Part shown: piece by piece, positions 46,747 through 55,414 of the stretch
How positions within the stretch are numbered: the first letter of the stretch is position 1
How the letters are laid out: each line of letters opens with the position of its first letter
Assembly (NCBI GenBank): GCA_045658965.1
Contig: JAZOVZ010000090.1
Coordinates: 13,236 to 77,235 of the forward strand
DNA length: 64,000 nt
From: SVQP01 sp045658965
GTDB taxonomy: Bacteria > Bacillota > Clostridia > Oscillospirales > CAG-272
Reading direction: 5' to 3'
Program-made: the position numbers and the translations under genes
Notes under the pieces: generated by a model
What the model was told of the DNA's origin: nothing
The model's input: only the letters and a program-made list of their open reading frames with translations
The model's database searches: none

Positions 46747-49590
46747 ATGAAACAAGAAAAAATCGTGATTCGCGGTGCGCGCGTCAATAATCTCAAGAAT
46801 ATTGACGTGGAGATCCCGCGTGACAAGCTGGTGATCCTGACCGGGCTTTCGGGCTCGGGAAAGTCCTCGCTGGCATTTGATACCGTGTATGCAGAGGGTC
46901 ATCGACGCTTTGTCGAGTCGCTTTCCTCGTATGCGCGCATGTTCCTCGGTCAAATGGACAAGCCCGACGTGGATACCATCGAGGGGCTCAGTCCCGCCAT
47001 TTCCATTGACCAGAAGACCACCTCCAAAAACCCGCGCTCTACCGTGGGTACCGTGACCGAAATATACGACTATCTGCGTCTGCTTTACGCCCGCGTGGGT
47101 GTGCCGCACTGTCCCGTGTGCGGCAAGGAGATCCGCAGACAGAGCACCGACACCATTATTGATAAGATCTGCGAGCTGCCCGAGGGGGAGCGATTTTGGG
47201 TGCTTGCACCCGTTGTGCGCGCGCAAAAGGGTATGCATGAAAAGGTGCTGACCGATGCCAAAAAGAGCGGTTACGCCCGCGTGCGCATCGACGGCAGCTT
47301 GTATGATCTTGGCGAGGACATCTCGCTCGACAAGAATAAAAAGCACGATATCGAGGTCGTGGTTGACCGACTGGTGCTCAAAGACGGCGTGCGCTCACGC
47401 CTTGGCGACTCGGTCGAGACCGCGCTCAACCTTGCCGAGGGGCATCTCTTGATCGTCACCGTGCCGCGCGGAGAAGGGCAGCCTATCGAGCTTTCGTTCT
47501 CGCAAAGCTATGCCTGCGAGGAGCACGGCATTTCGATCGGTGAGCTTGAGCCCCGCATGTTTTCCTTTAATAATCCCACGGGCGCGTGCCCCGCGTGCGC
47601 AGGTCTTGGCGAGATGCAGACGGTGTCTGCCGCCAAGGTCATTCCCGATAAGCGTCTTTCGCTGCGCGGCGGTGCGATCGCGGTCAACGGCTTTAAGACC
47701 TTGGAAGAGGACAGCTGGAACGGTCCGCTTTTTGCCGCAGTCGGCGAAGTGGCGGGCTTTACCTTGGATATGCCCATCCGTGAGTACAGCACGAGTGCAC
47801 TCAATGCGCTGCTGTACGGCACGGGCGATCGCGTCTACCGCATCAAGCGCCATTTCGGCGGTGTGGATCACGAGCAGACGCTGACCTTCCACGGTATTCT
47901 TGATATGGTGGAAAGCCGCATGAAGAACGGCGGCATGTTCGGCAAGGAGTATTACACGCAGTTCGTGCAGGAGGCAGATTGTCCCACCTGCGGCGGCAAG
48001 CGTCTTTCTCCCGTGGTGCTGGGCGTCACGGTAGGCGGTTTGAATATTCATGATTTTTGTGCCATGTCGGTCGAAAGCGCACTTGCTTTTGTCGAGGCGC
48101 TGCAGTTTAGCGGCGGTGAGGCGGTCATTTCGCGTGAGATCTTAAAGGAGATCCGCGCGCGCCTTGGCTTCCTTGTCAGCGTAGGACTTGGATATCTGAC
48201 GCTGGGACGCAAGGCAGGCACGCTTTCGGGCGGTGAAGCACAGCGCATCCGCCTTGCCACGCAGATCGGCTCTGCGCTGACCGGTGTGCTGTATATTCTG
48301 GATGAGCCCAGCATCGGCTTGCATTCGCGTGATAATTCCAAGCTGATCGCCACGCTCAAGACCCTGCGCGACCTTGGCAATACGGTCATCGTGGTCGAGC
48401 ACGACGAGGAGACCATGCAGGAATCCGACTATATCATTGACGTAGGCCCCGGTGCGGGCGTGCACGGCGGTCAGATCGTGGCGGCAGGCACACCTGACGA
48501 GGTTGCAAAGAACGAAAATTCGCTCACGGGCGGCTATCTCTCGGGCAGACTCTGCATCCCCGTGCCCGCAGAGCGCAGAGCGGGCAACGGCAATTTCCTG
48601 CGCGTATACGGTGCAGAGGAGCATAACCTCAAGAAGCTGGACGTGGAAATTCCGCTGGGCTGCTTTGTGTGCGTCACGGGCGTGTCGGGCTCGGGCAAAT
48701 CCTCGCTGGTCAACGGTATCATTCACCCCGTGCTGGCGGACAGACTTAACAACGCCATCACGTACCCGGGTAAGCACGAGCAGCTGACGGGTGACGAGCA
48801 CTTGGATAAGATCATTTGCATTGACCAAAGCCCCATAGGCAGAACGCCGCGCTCCAACCCCGCGACCTATACGGGGCTGTTTGCCGACATCCGCGATCTG
48901 TTCGCGCAGACCAAGGATGCCAAGGCAAAGGGCTACGGACCGGGCAGATTTTCCTTTAACGTCAAGGGCGGACGCTGCGAGGCGTGCGAGGGCGACGGCG
49001 TGCGCTGCATTGAGATGCACTTTTTGCCCGACGTGTACGTGACTTGCGACGTATGTAAGGGCAAAAGATATAACCGCGACACCTTGGAGGTCAAGTATAA
49101 GGGCAAGAACATCAACGACGTGCTGGAAATGACGGTTGAGGAGGGTGTGACCTTCTTTGACGGCATGCCGCGTATTTTGCGCAAGCTCAAAACGCTGCAG
49201 GATGTCGGACTTGGCTATATCAAGATCGGTCAGTCCTCGACCACGCTGTCGGGCGGTGAGGCACAGCGCGTCAAGCTGGCAACAGAGCTTGCCAAGCGCG
49301 ATACGGGCAAGACGATATACGTGCTGGACGAGCCCACCACGGGCTTGCATACCGCGGACGTAGCGCAGCTGCTGGGCGTGCTGCAGCGTCTTGTGGACGG
49401 CGGCAACACCGTGCTTGTCATTGAGCACAACATGGACGTCATCAAGTGCGCCGACTATATCATTGACCTTGGTCCCGAGGGCGGCGACGGCGGCGGCACG
49501 CTTGTTGCCAAGGGCACACCCGAGCAGGTCGCCGCGTGCGAGCAGTCGTATACGGGACAGTACCTGCGCAAGGTGATCGGAAAGAAATAA
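46747..49590 (+). CDS. uvrA: Excinuclease ABC subunit A
   Basis: A 947-residue ABC-type ATPase that recognises DNA damage. Two ATPase halves are complete. Walker A motifs are LTGLSGSGKSSLAFDT and VTGVSGSGKSSLVNGI, and signatures are TLSGGEAQRIRLA and TLSGGEAQRVKLA. Walker B regions are LYILDEPSIGLHSRDN and IYVLDEPTTGLHTADV. Zinc modules show CPVCGKEIRR with CPACAGLGEM and CPTCGGKR in the first half, and CEACEGDGV with CDVCKGKRY in the second. All are intact and length is typical. The start follows AGAAAGACAGAGT, a weak ribosome site, so translation may depend on coupling. It is closed by a terminator. Confidence 0.98.
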   Translation: MKQEKIVIRGARVNNLKNIDVEIPRDKLVILTGLSGSGKSSLAFDTVYAEGHRRFVESLSSYARMFLGQMDKPDVDTIEGLSPAISIDQKTTSKNPRSTVGTVTEIYDYLRLLYARVGVPHCPVCGKEIRRQSTDTIIDKICELPEGERFWVLAPVVRAQKGMHEKVLTDAKKSGYARVRIDGSLYDLGEDISLDKNKKHDIEVVVDRLVLKDGVRSRLGDSVETALNLAEGHLLIVTVPRGEGQPIELSFSQSYACEEHGISIGELEPRMFSFNNPTGACPACAGLGEMQTVSAAKVIPDKRLSLRGGAIAVNGFKTLEEDSWNGPLFAAVGEVAGFTLDMPIREYSTSALNALLYGTGDRVYRIKRHFGGVDHEQTLTFHGILDMVESRMKNGGMFGKEYYTQFVQEADCPTCGGKRLSPVVLGVTVGGLNIHDFCAMSVESALAFVEALQFSGGEAVISREILKEIRARLGFLVSVGLGYLTLGRKAGTLSGGEAQRIRLATQIGSALTGVLYILDEPSIGLHSRDNSKLIATLKTLRDLGNTVIVVEHDEETMQESDYIIDVGPGAGVHGGQIVAAGTPDEVAKNENSLTGGYLSGRLCIPVPAERRAGNGNFLRVYGAEEHNLKKLDVEIPLGCFVCVTGVSGSGKSSLVNGIIHPVLADRLNNAITYPGKHEQLTGDEHLDKIICIDQSPIGRTPRSNPATYTGLFADIRDLFAQTKDAKAKGYGPGRFSFNVKGGRCEACEGDGVRCIEMHFLPDVYVTCDVCKGKRYNRDTLEVKYKGKNINDVLEMTVEEGVTFFDGMPRILRKLKTLQDVGLGYIKIGQSSTTLSGGEAQRVKLATELAKRDTGKTIYVLDEPTTGLHTADVAQLLGVLQRLVDGGNTVLVIEHNMDVIKCADYIIDLGPEGGDGGGTLVAKGTPEQVAACEQSYTGQYLRKVIGKK

Positions 49591-49601
49591 TAAGTGTGAT
49601 A

Positions 49602-49630
49602 GAAAACCCTTGCGTTGCAAGGGTTTTCTT
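49602..49630 (+). terminator. Terminator of the uvrB-uvrA operon
   Basis: GAAAACCCTTGC/GCAAGGGTTTTC, loop GTT, followed by TTAT. Confidence 0.9.
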
Positions 49631-49633
49631 ATA

Positions 49634-49681
49634 GCCTCCCTCTTTGAGGGAGGGGGACCGCGCAGCGGTGGTGGGAGTCGG
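49634..49681. repeat. MITE-like repeat with CCTCCCTC/GAGGGAGG hairpin
   Basis: CCTCCCTCTTTGAGGGAGG is followed by GGGACCGCGCAGCGGTGGTG and GGAGTCGG, in which ACCGC/GCGGT forms a second hairpin. I recall closely similar sequences as dispersed intergenic repeats in many Clostridia; only one copy is seen here. Confidence 0.6.
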
Positions 49682-49838
49682 ATAAGTAATGCGAGTATAA
49701 ACTTTCACCTAAATGATTTTACACTTTTTTCAAAAACCTGTTGTCAAACGCATTTTATTTCGTACTTATGGGTGAAGCACATGTGCACACCCGATTTGCA
49801 TGCATGCGGATCGGGAAGTCTTGGAAAGGAGAAAAGGA

Positions 49839-50429
49839 ATGACCCTTGATCAAAAAACGTGGGATCGCATTCCCGATGACAGCGAAATTGTCGAGCTGCT
49901 CTGCCGTCGTGACGAATTTGCCCTGCGGGCGGTCATGACCAAATACGGTGCACTCATGACAAGCATCGCGCGGCAGATCACAGGATGCGAGCAGGACGCG
50001 GAAGAATGCGTCAACGATGCCGTATTGGAGCTTTGGAACACCGTTCCCCCAGCGTGTCCTAAGCAGCTTTCGGCATTCGTGGGCGGCATTGTCCGCAGAC
50101 GCGCCATCGACCGCGTGCGCTATAATCAAGCAGAGAAGCGAGCGGGAAGTGAATATTGCAGTTCCTTAGAGGAGCTGGAGGAATGCTTGCCCGATACGTT
50201 TTCCGAGAAAGAAAGCGATTCTGAGGAGATCTTGTGCATCATCCGTCAATTTCTGGACAAGCAAAAGCCGGATGACCGCGACATGTTTTTGATGCGGTAT
50301 TTCCGCTTCATGTCAAACGAGCATATTGCAGCCCGCCTTTGCATACGCGAATCAACCGTAGTTATGCGGCTGGTGCGCATGCGTAAGCGGCTGCGCAAGG
50401 CGTTTGAGCAAAGCAATATCCGGTTATAA
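49839..50429 (+). CDS. ECF-type RNA polymerase sigma factor
   Basis: A 196-residue sigma-70 family protein; start at 49839 with AAAGGAG 7 bases upstream. Region 2 spans about 10-85 (DEFALRAVMTKYGALMTSIA; EECVNDAVLELWNTVP; LSAFVGGIVRRRAIDRVR), and region 4 is at ~135-190 (DRDMFLMRYFRFMSNEHIAARLCIRESTVVMRLVRMRKRL). Between them is a long acidic linker (EELEECLPDTFSEKESDSEEI). There is no region 3. The gene directly after it encodes a membrane-anchored protein 23 bases downstream, the usual place of an anti-sigma factor. It probably directs a response to an outside signal. Confidence 0.93.
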   Translation: MTLDQKTWDRIPDDSEIVELLCRRDEFALRAVMTKYGALMTSIARQITGCEQDAEECVNDAVLELWNTVPPACPKQLSAFVGGIVRRRAIDRVRYNQAEKRAGSEYCSSLEELEECLPDTFSEKESDSEEILCIIRQFLDKQKPDDRDMFLMRYFRFMSNEHIAARLCIRESTVVMRLVRMRKRLRKAFEQSNIRL

Positions 50430-50452
50430 CCAACTCATAAGGAGGAGATTTT

Positions 50453-52039
50453 ATGAACAAGAGAACAGATAAGCTGATCGATGCGATCGGACGCCTGGAT
50501 GAAGATCAGATCGTGTCCTGCATGCACCCCCGCAGACGCAAAATGTTGAGCGGCAAAGCGCGCATCGCCCTTGTGCTGGCAGCTGCATTGTTGGTTACCA
50601 CGTTAGCGTCCGCCTTGGTCGTGCTTCCCATGATGCTGGAGGGCAATACCCCCGGCACAGAGCCCGGCATTATCCCCGGTACCGAAACCGTGGTGCCCGG
50701 CACGGAGAACACTACCGATACCGCCGTGCTCCCCCCCGAGAATACCGCAAAGTTCCCGGGTGTCGCACAGCTGCTCAGCCTTGGCACTCTTTCGTATTCG
50801 GGATATACGGTGTCTGACGATGGAATCATCAATTTGCCGGGTAAGGACAACAATGCAACCTTTACAGAAACCGAGGATTATTTCACTGCACCCATTCCGA
50901 TCATTACGCTGAATTGCGGTGCGCAAAACACTGTCAAGATCAGCTGTGACTACGGAGTGGTCGGTGAAGTGAAACGCGTAAGGGAGTATGGAGAAAACGT
51001 TTATCAATACGTAGATGATAACGGAGGCAGATGGGGCATCAGCTACTGCTCGCATTTTGGCGACAATGAGCTGACTATCAAGGGCGACGAAAGCTTTTTG
51101 TGGTTTTATGCAGCCCAAATGGGACTTTATAACAATACCGGTTGTAACCGCGACACTTTTATCGACTATACCGTGTACGATCCGGACGGCGAAGTCATTG
51201 CGGCAGGCAGTATATACGTAGCTGCGTTCCGCTATATGTTTGCACACGACCTGCGTTTGATGACCAAGATCCCCTTTGACCGTGCGCTCTCTAACTTTGA
51301 GATATTTGAAGAGCAGGCAGCGCAATATACCGTTCGCAAGCCGATCAATCTGTATGCCGAATCCTTCGTGGATGAAAACGGTATGATCGACACGGAAAAG
51401 CGCGACGCATTCTTTGATTATCATGAAACGATTAAGGCTGTTCGCAGTACCTTGCCTAAAGAGGAATGGATCAATACAGCGCTTTATCCCAGCGAAGAGG
51501 ATGGATACGATATCTCCGATCTCGCAAGAGAAGCCGAGGAGATTTGGGTGAATCCTTATGCGTATGATTATGGTAACAGCCAAGTAAAGCCTACCGAAGA
51601 GGTGCTTGCTGAGTTTGACCAAGAGCAGCTTTCGTATTATCAGGATTTCCTTGAGAGAAAAGCAAAAGCGCGCGAAGAAGCAGAAGCCTCTTTTACCTCT
51701 CACGATCTGCTGATGAAGGGCTTTGCCAAGCTGTGTAACGATCATATCGGATTTCACCCTTGGAGCGATAAGTACAGCGGTGGTGTAAGCTGCGGCACTA
51801 TGGCGATCAAATCTGAATACATGGTATTCGAGGTGTGCGGCTACAACGATCAAGACGATACTTCCGGTTGGTGGCTGGTTATCAACGACGAGTACTATAA
51901 GGTGCTTGAAAGTAATAATGAAATGCACGAGGGAGAGGAGTATCACTTCGTAGAGCATTATATCCTTGAAGGCGGAATCAAGGTGAATTTCTATTTCAGC
52001 GATACGTCAGAGGATAAAGTAGAGGTCATCAGACCTTAA
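50453..52039 (+). CDS. Membrane-anchored partner of the ECF sigma factor
   Basis: A 528-residue protein with AAGGAGG 7 bases before the ATG. Its cytosolic N-terminus (NKRTDKLIDAIGRLDEDQIVSCMHPRRRKML) of ~37 residues resembles the short sigma-binding part of clostridial anti-sigma factors. One membrane segment (IALVLAAALLVTTLASALVVLPMML) follows. Outside comes a spacer with repeats of P-G-T-E (GNTPGTEPGIIPGTETVVPG), then a large globular domain of ~410 residues. That domain is rich in acidic and aromatic residues and has a SCDYG / SCGTMAI cysteine pattern. No catalytic motif is recognised. It is probably an anti-sigma factor or sensor; the classical zinc HxxxCxxC motif is absent. Confidence 0.75.
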   Translation: MNKRTDKLIDAIGRLDEDQIVSCMHPRRRKMLSGKARIALVLAAALLVTTLASALVVLPMMLEGNTPGTEPGIIPGTETVVPGTENTTDTAVLPPENTAKFPGVAQLLSLGTLSYSGYTVSDDGIINLPGKDNNATFTETEDYFTAPIPIITLNCGAQNTVKISCDYGVVGEVKRVREYGENVYQYVDDNGGRWGISYCSHFGDNELTIKGDESFLWFYAAQMGLYNNTGCNRDTFIDYTVYDPDGEVIAAGSIYVAAFRYMFAHDLRLMTKIPFDRALSNFEIFEEQAAQYTVRKPINLYAESFVDENGMIDTEKRDAFFDYHETIKAVRSTLPKEEWINTALYPSEEDGYDISDLAREAEEIWVNPYAYDYGNSQVKPTEEVLAEFDQEQLSYYQDFLERKAKAREEAEASFTSHDLLMKGFAKLCNDHIGFHPWSDKYSGGVSCGTMAIKSEYMVFEVCGYNDQDDTSGWWLVINDEYYKVLESNNEMHEGEEYHFVEHYILEGGIKVNFYFSDTSEDKVEVIRP

Positions 52040-52102
52040 CGCCCCCCAATCGGCACACCGATTTCGCATATCTCCAATTGAAAATGATTTTTGTCAAAAA
52101 TT

Positions 52103-52137
52103 CCTCTCGGCGGGTGTGCCCGCCGAGGGGATTTTTT
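52103..52137 (+). terminator. Terminator of the ECF sigma operon
   Basis: CCTCTCGGCGGG/CCCGCCGAGGGG, loop TGTG, followed by ATTTTTT. Confidence 0.93.
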
Positions 52138-52295
52138 GTTTTGGGTGGTTTGCTGCGAGTGCAAGAATGCGCCCAATGACAGGCTATAACGCATACGTGC
52201 AATGTGCGCTCCTGACTGCCCATCTGTCATCCGTTTCCACCGATTTTTTGCGTGTTTTTTCGCCGCTCATTTTTCAAAAAATCCTGTTTCTCCTG

Positions 52296-52324
52296 TTGAC
52301 ATGGCAACATGATAATGTTATAAT
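52296..52324 (+). promoter_or_regulatory. Promoter of the dlt-like operon
   Basis: TTGACA (52296-52301), 17 bases, TATAAT (52319-52324), both perfect, 60 bases before the first start codon. The rest of the 345-base gap after the sigma operon holds a terminator and no gene. Confidence 0.9.
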
Positions 52325-52384
52325 ATAATAGATTATCATTATTATGGGGGCGTGCGTCCACGGTGCGCCCGAAAGGACATTGAA

Positions 52385-53644
52385 ATGAGCCGTTTTGGTT
52401 GTAAATATATTTCGCTTTTACTCATGATCGCGCTGCTTTTGTCTGCGCTTTTGCTGCTTACGGGCTGCGCCAAAAACATGACCATCGAGGCAGGGCAGAG
52501 CATCACGCCCGCCGATCTGACAGGCGACGCGACCGCTACGTTCGGCGCGGATTTTGACCCCGATTGCATCAATCACGCGGGCACGCACACCTTCTCGGTC
52601 ATCAGCGGCGACAAGACCGTCAAGGTCAAGCTCAAGGTCAAGGATACCACCGCACCCGCGATGCAGACTAAGCAGGTATACTGGGCTGTGGGCACCGAGC
52701 TGCCCGACCCCAAATATTTCGTGGCATCCACCACCGAGGTGGACGATTATACGGGCGAATACGTGGGCGACCTGCCCAATTTCACCTCGTATACCGACTA
52801 CGGGGTCAAGGTGCAGTACACCGATGCAAGCGGCAACAAGTCTCCCGTTTACGACGTGATCCTGACCCCCTGCAAGGACGACGTACCTCCCACGATTGAG
52901 GCGCAGAATATCGAGTGCCGCGTGGGTGAGGGCATCGTGTGGCGCAACTACGTCACGCTGTCCGATAATTGCGCGGGCGAGGTCAAGCTGACGGTGGATT
53001 CCTCCCGCGTCAACGTCAACGAGGAGGGCAGTTACACCGTTTACTATACCGCCACCGATGCCTCCGGCAATCAGACGCAGGCGCAGGCGACCGTGCTTGT
53101 CGTCACCATGAACGTCACCGACGAGATGCTGTATGCCGAGATCGACAAGGTCATCGCGCGTATCATCACGCCCGATATGGATAAGGCTGCGCAATGCCGT
53201 GCGGTCTATACGTACGTGCAGGGCAATATCGCCTACGTCAACACCTCGACCAAGGGCGACTGGAAATATGCCGCGTATACGGCGCTGTTTTCCTCGGGCA
53301 CGGGCGATTGCTACAGCTATTTTGCCGCGTCCAAGGCGTTCTTTGAGCGTCTGGGCATTGAGAATCTTGACATTCAGCGTCTGCCGGGCTATACCGACAA
53401 CACGCACTTCTGGAGCCTTGTCAATATCGGTTCGACCGAACAGCCCGTGTGGTATCATTACGACTCCACCCGTCTGACCGCCGATTATAACGTCAGCGGC
53501 TGCCTTCTGACCGATGCGCAGGTCGATGCCTACGATGCATGGCGCGCAGGGGACTACTTCCGCATTTACGATAAATCCAAGTATCCCGCGACCGACACGC
53601 GCATCATCACCGAGATTCCCGAGCTCAACCCCTATCTGAAATGA
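52385..53644 (+). CDS. Transglutaminase-like lipoprotein with Ig-like domains
   Basis: A 419-residue exported protein; ATG at 52385 behind GAAAGGACATTGA. The signal peptide (KYISLLLMIALLLSALLLLTGC) ends with the lipobox LTGC. Residues ~30-265 form about three small Ig/HYR-like beta domains (VKVKLKVKDTTAPAMQTK; VKVQYTDASGNKSPVYDVIL; YTVYYTATDASGNQTQAQA). From ~275 comes a transglutaminase-like domain with its triad: Cys in SSGTGDCYSYFAAS, His in TDNTHFWSLVNIG and Asp in WYHYDSTRLTADY. It precedes the dlt-like ligase by 9 bases, so it is cotranscribed. It may process or bind wall proteins at the surface. Confidence 0.88.
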   Translation: MSRFGCKYISLLLMIALLLSALLLLTGCAKNMTIEAGQSITPADLTGDATATFGADFDPDCINHAGTHTFSVISGDKTVKVKLKVKDTTAPAMQTKQVYWAVGTELPDPKYFVASTTEVDDYTGEYVGDLPNFTSYTDYGVKVQYTDASGNKSPVYDVILTPCKDDVPPTIEAQNIECRVGEGIVWRNYVTLSDNCAGEVKLTVDSSRVNVNEEGSYTVYYTATDASGNQTQAQATVLVVTMNVTDEMLYAEIDKVIARIITPDMDKAAQCRAVYTYVQGNIAYVNTSTKGDWKYAAYTALFSSGTGDCYSYFAASKAFFERLGIENLDIQRLPGYTDNTHFWSLVNIGSTEQPVWYHYDSTRLTADYNVSGCLLTDAQVDAYDAWRAGDYFRIYDKSKYPATDTRIITEIPELNPYLK

Positions 53645-53653
53645 GAGGATTTT

Positions 53654-55165
53654 ATGCAGAGTAATATACTGGAATATTTAGAGCAAACCGTTGTGCGCCT
53701 GCCCGATAAGATTGCCTTTTCGGACGGTACTTATGACATGACCTTTGCCGAGCTGTCGGCAAGTGCCAAGAGCATCGGTACGTATCTGCTTGACCGTGGG
53801 CACGGACGCGGATGCATTGCGGTGCTCATGGACAAGCATCCCGCGCAGCTGGCGGCATTTTTCGGTGTGCTGTATGCAGGCGGCTTTTACGTAGCTCCCG
53901 ATGCATCCATGCCTCCCAAGAGGCTGCAAATGATTATGGATACCGTGCAGCCCCACATGATCATCTGCGATAAAAAGAATATGGCGCTGGCGCATACGCT
54001 GGGGCTGCCCGTGGTACTTTACGACGATATTTGCTCCTTTCCCGCAAGGGACGCGCTGCTGGAGGCGGTGCGCAGGGCGCATATTGATACCGATCCCGCC
54101 TACGTGGTGTTTACCTCCGGCTCGACAGGCGTTCCCAAGGGCGTTGCGGCATGCCACCGTTCGGTCATCGATTATACCGAAACGCTGTGCCGTGCCGTGG
54201 GCTTTGATGAGAACACGGTGTTCGGTAACCAGACCCCGCTGTATTTTGATGCACCGCTTAAAGAGATCATGCCCACCATCAAGTATGGCGCTACTGCATA
54301 TCTCATTCCCAAGCAGCTGTTTATGTTCCCGGTCAAGCTGTGCGACTACCTCAACGAGCACAAGATCAATACCGTGTGCTGGGTGGTGAGTGCGCTGACC
54401 ATGATATCCTCGCTTGGTGTTTTAGAAAAAAATCCGCCCAAATATCTGAAAACCGTGTGCTTTGGCAGCGAGGTATTTCCCAAAAATCAGTATGAGATGT
54501 GGCGGAATGCCTTGCCGCATGCAAGATTTTTCAATCTCTACGGCCCTACCGAGGCAACCGGTATGTCCTGCTATTGGGCAGCAGACCGTGCGCTGGAGGC
54601 GGACGAGCCTATCCCCGTGGGCAGACCGTTTGATAACACGCGCATCCTTTTGATCAACGAGCAGGGCAAGAGAGCCGAGGTCGGTGAGGTGGGCGAGATC
54701 TATATCTCGGGCACCTGCGTCACACTGGGCTACTACAATAACCCCGAAAAGACAGCAGAGGCGTTTGTGCAGAACCCCTTGCAATCGGCATATCCCGAGA
54801 TCGTGTACCGCACGGGCGACCTGGGCAAGTACAACGATCACGGTGAGCTGGTGTTTGTCTCGCGCAAGGATTCGCAGATCAAGCACATGGGTCATCGCAT
54901 TGAGCTGGGCGAGATCGAGGCAGCAGCCGCCACCGTGCAGGGCGTGCACCGCGTGTGCTGCGTGTACCCGGCAGAGCACAAAAAGATCGTGATGTACTAC
55001 GTCGGTGATATCGAGCCCTTGGCACTTTCCAAGGAGCTGCGACTGTTACTGCCGCGCTATATGCTGCCCGCAGCCGCACATAAGCTTGAAACCATGCCGC
55101 TGACCGATAACGGCAAGCTCAACCGCCGTCTGCTTTTGGAGCAGGCAACCGAAAATGACAAATAA
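53654..55165 (+). CDS. DltA-like adenylate-forming ligase
   Basis: A 503-residue AMP-binding enzyme. Core motifs: VVFTSGSTGVPKGVAACH (P-loop), FNLYGPTEATGMSCYW, PVGRPFDN, IVYRTGDLGKYNDHGELVFVSR and the C-terminal catalytic Lys in LTDNGKLNRRLL. DltA activates D-alanine and loads it on the carrier protein DltC for addition to teichoic acids. The Gly-rich and NxxGPTE signatures fit the D-Ala ligase branch, and its neighbours (carrier, MBOAT, SGNH protein) support a dlt-type role. The amino or acyl substrate cannot be confirmed by eye, so no symbol is given. Confidence 0.88.
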   Translation: MQSNILEYLEQTVVRLPDKIAFSDGTYDMTFAELSASAKSIGTYLLDRGHGRGCIAVLMDKHPAQLAAFFGVLYAGGFYVAPDASMPPKRLQMIMDTVQPHMIICDKKNMALAHTLGLPVVLYDDICSFPARDALLEAVRRAHIDTDPAYVVFTSGSTGVPKGVAACHRSVIDYTETLCRAVGFDENTVFGNQTPLYFDAPLKEIMPTIKYGATAYLIPKQLFMFPVKLCDYLNEHKINTVCWVVSALTMISSLGVLEKNPPKYLKTVCFGSEVFPKNQYEMWRNALPHARFFNLYGPTEATGMSCYWAADRALEADEPIPVGRPFDNTRILLINEQGKRAEVGEVGEIYISGTCVTLGYYNNPEKTAEAFVQNPLQSAYPEIVYRTGDLGKYNDHGELVFVSRKDSQIKHMGHRIELGEIEAAAATVQGVHRVCCVYPAEHKKIVMYYVGDIEPLALSKELRLLLPRYMLPAAAHKLETMPLTDNGKLNRRLLLEQATENDK

Positions 55166-55183
55166 TCACACAGGAGATATACC

Positions 55184-55411
55184 ATGGAACAACTCATTGA
55201 AATTATGCAGAACCTGCACCCCGACGTTGATTTCGAGACCTATGACGGTCTTGTGGACGACGGCATTCTCGATTCTCTTGACATCGTAACGCTGATCACC
55301 GATATCAACGACGCTTTTGACGTATCCATCCCCGCAGAGGAGATCCTGCCCGAGAATTTCAATTCCGCCAAGGCTCTCTGGGAGCTGATCGAACGCCTTG
55401 ACACGGTGTAA
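55184..55411 (+). CDS. DltC-like acyl carrier protein
   Basis: A 75-residue carrier protein with AGGAG upstream. The phosphopantetheine Ser lies in GILDSLDIVTLITDINDAF (residues ~33-52; DSLD). The protein is acidic and helical, as expected. It should receive the activated group from the ligase before it and pass it to the MBOAT protein that begins 3 bases after its stop. Divergent enough that DltC orthology is only by context. Confidence 0.9.
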   Translation: MEQLIEIMQNLHPDVDFETYDGLVDDGILDSLDIVTLITDINDAFDVSIPAEEILPENFNSAKALWELIERLDTV

Positions 55412-55414
55412 GGC

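Noticed and set aside
48142..49620. 492-codon open frame opposite uvrA
   Set aside because: Shadow caused by codon bias in uvrA; all UvrA motifs are on the plus strand.
50603..51958. 451-codon minus-strand open frame opposite the ECF partner gene
   Set aside because: No ribosome site; the plus-strand frame is coupled to the sigma factor gene and has a membrane anchor.
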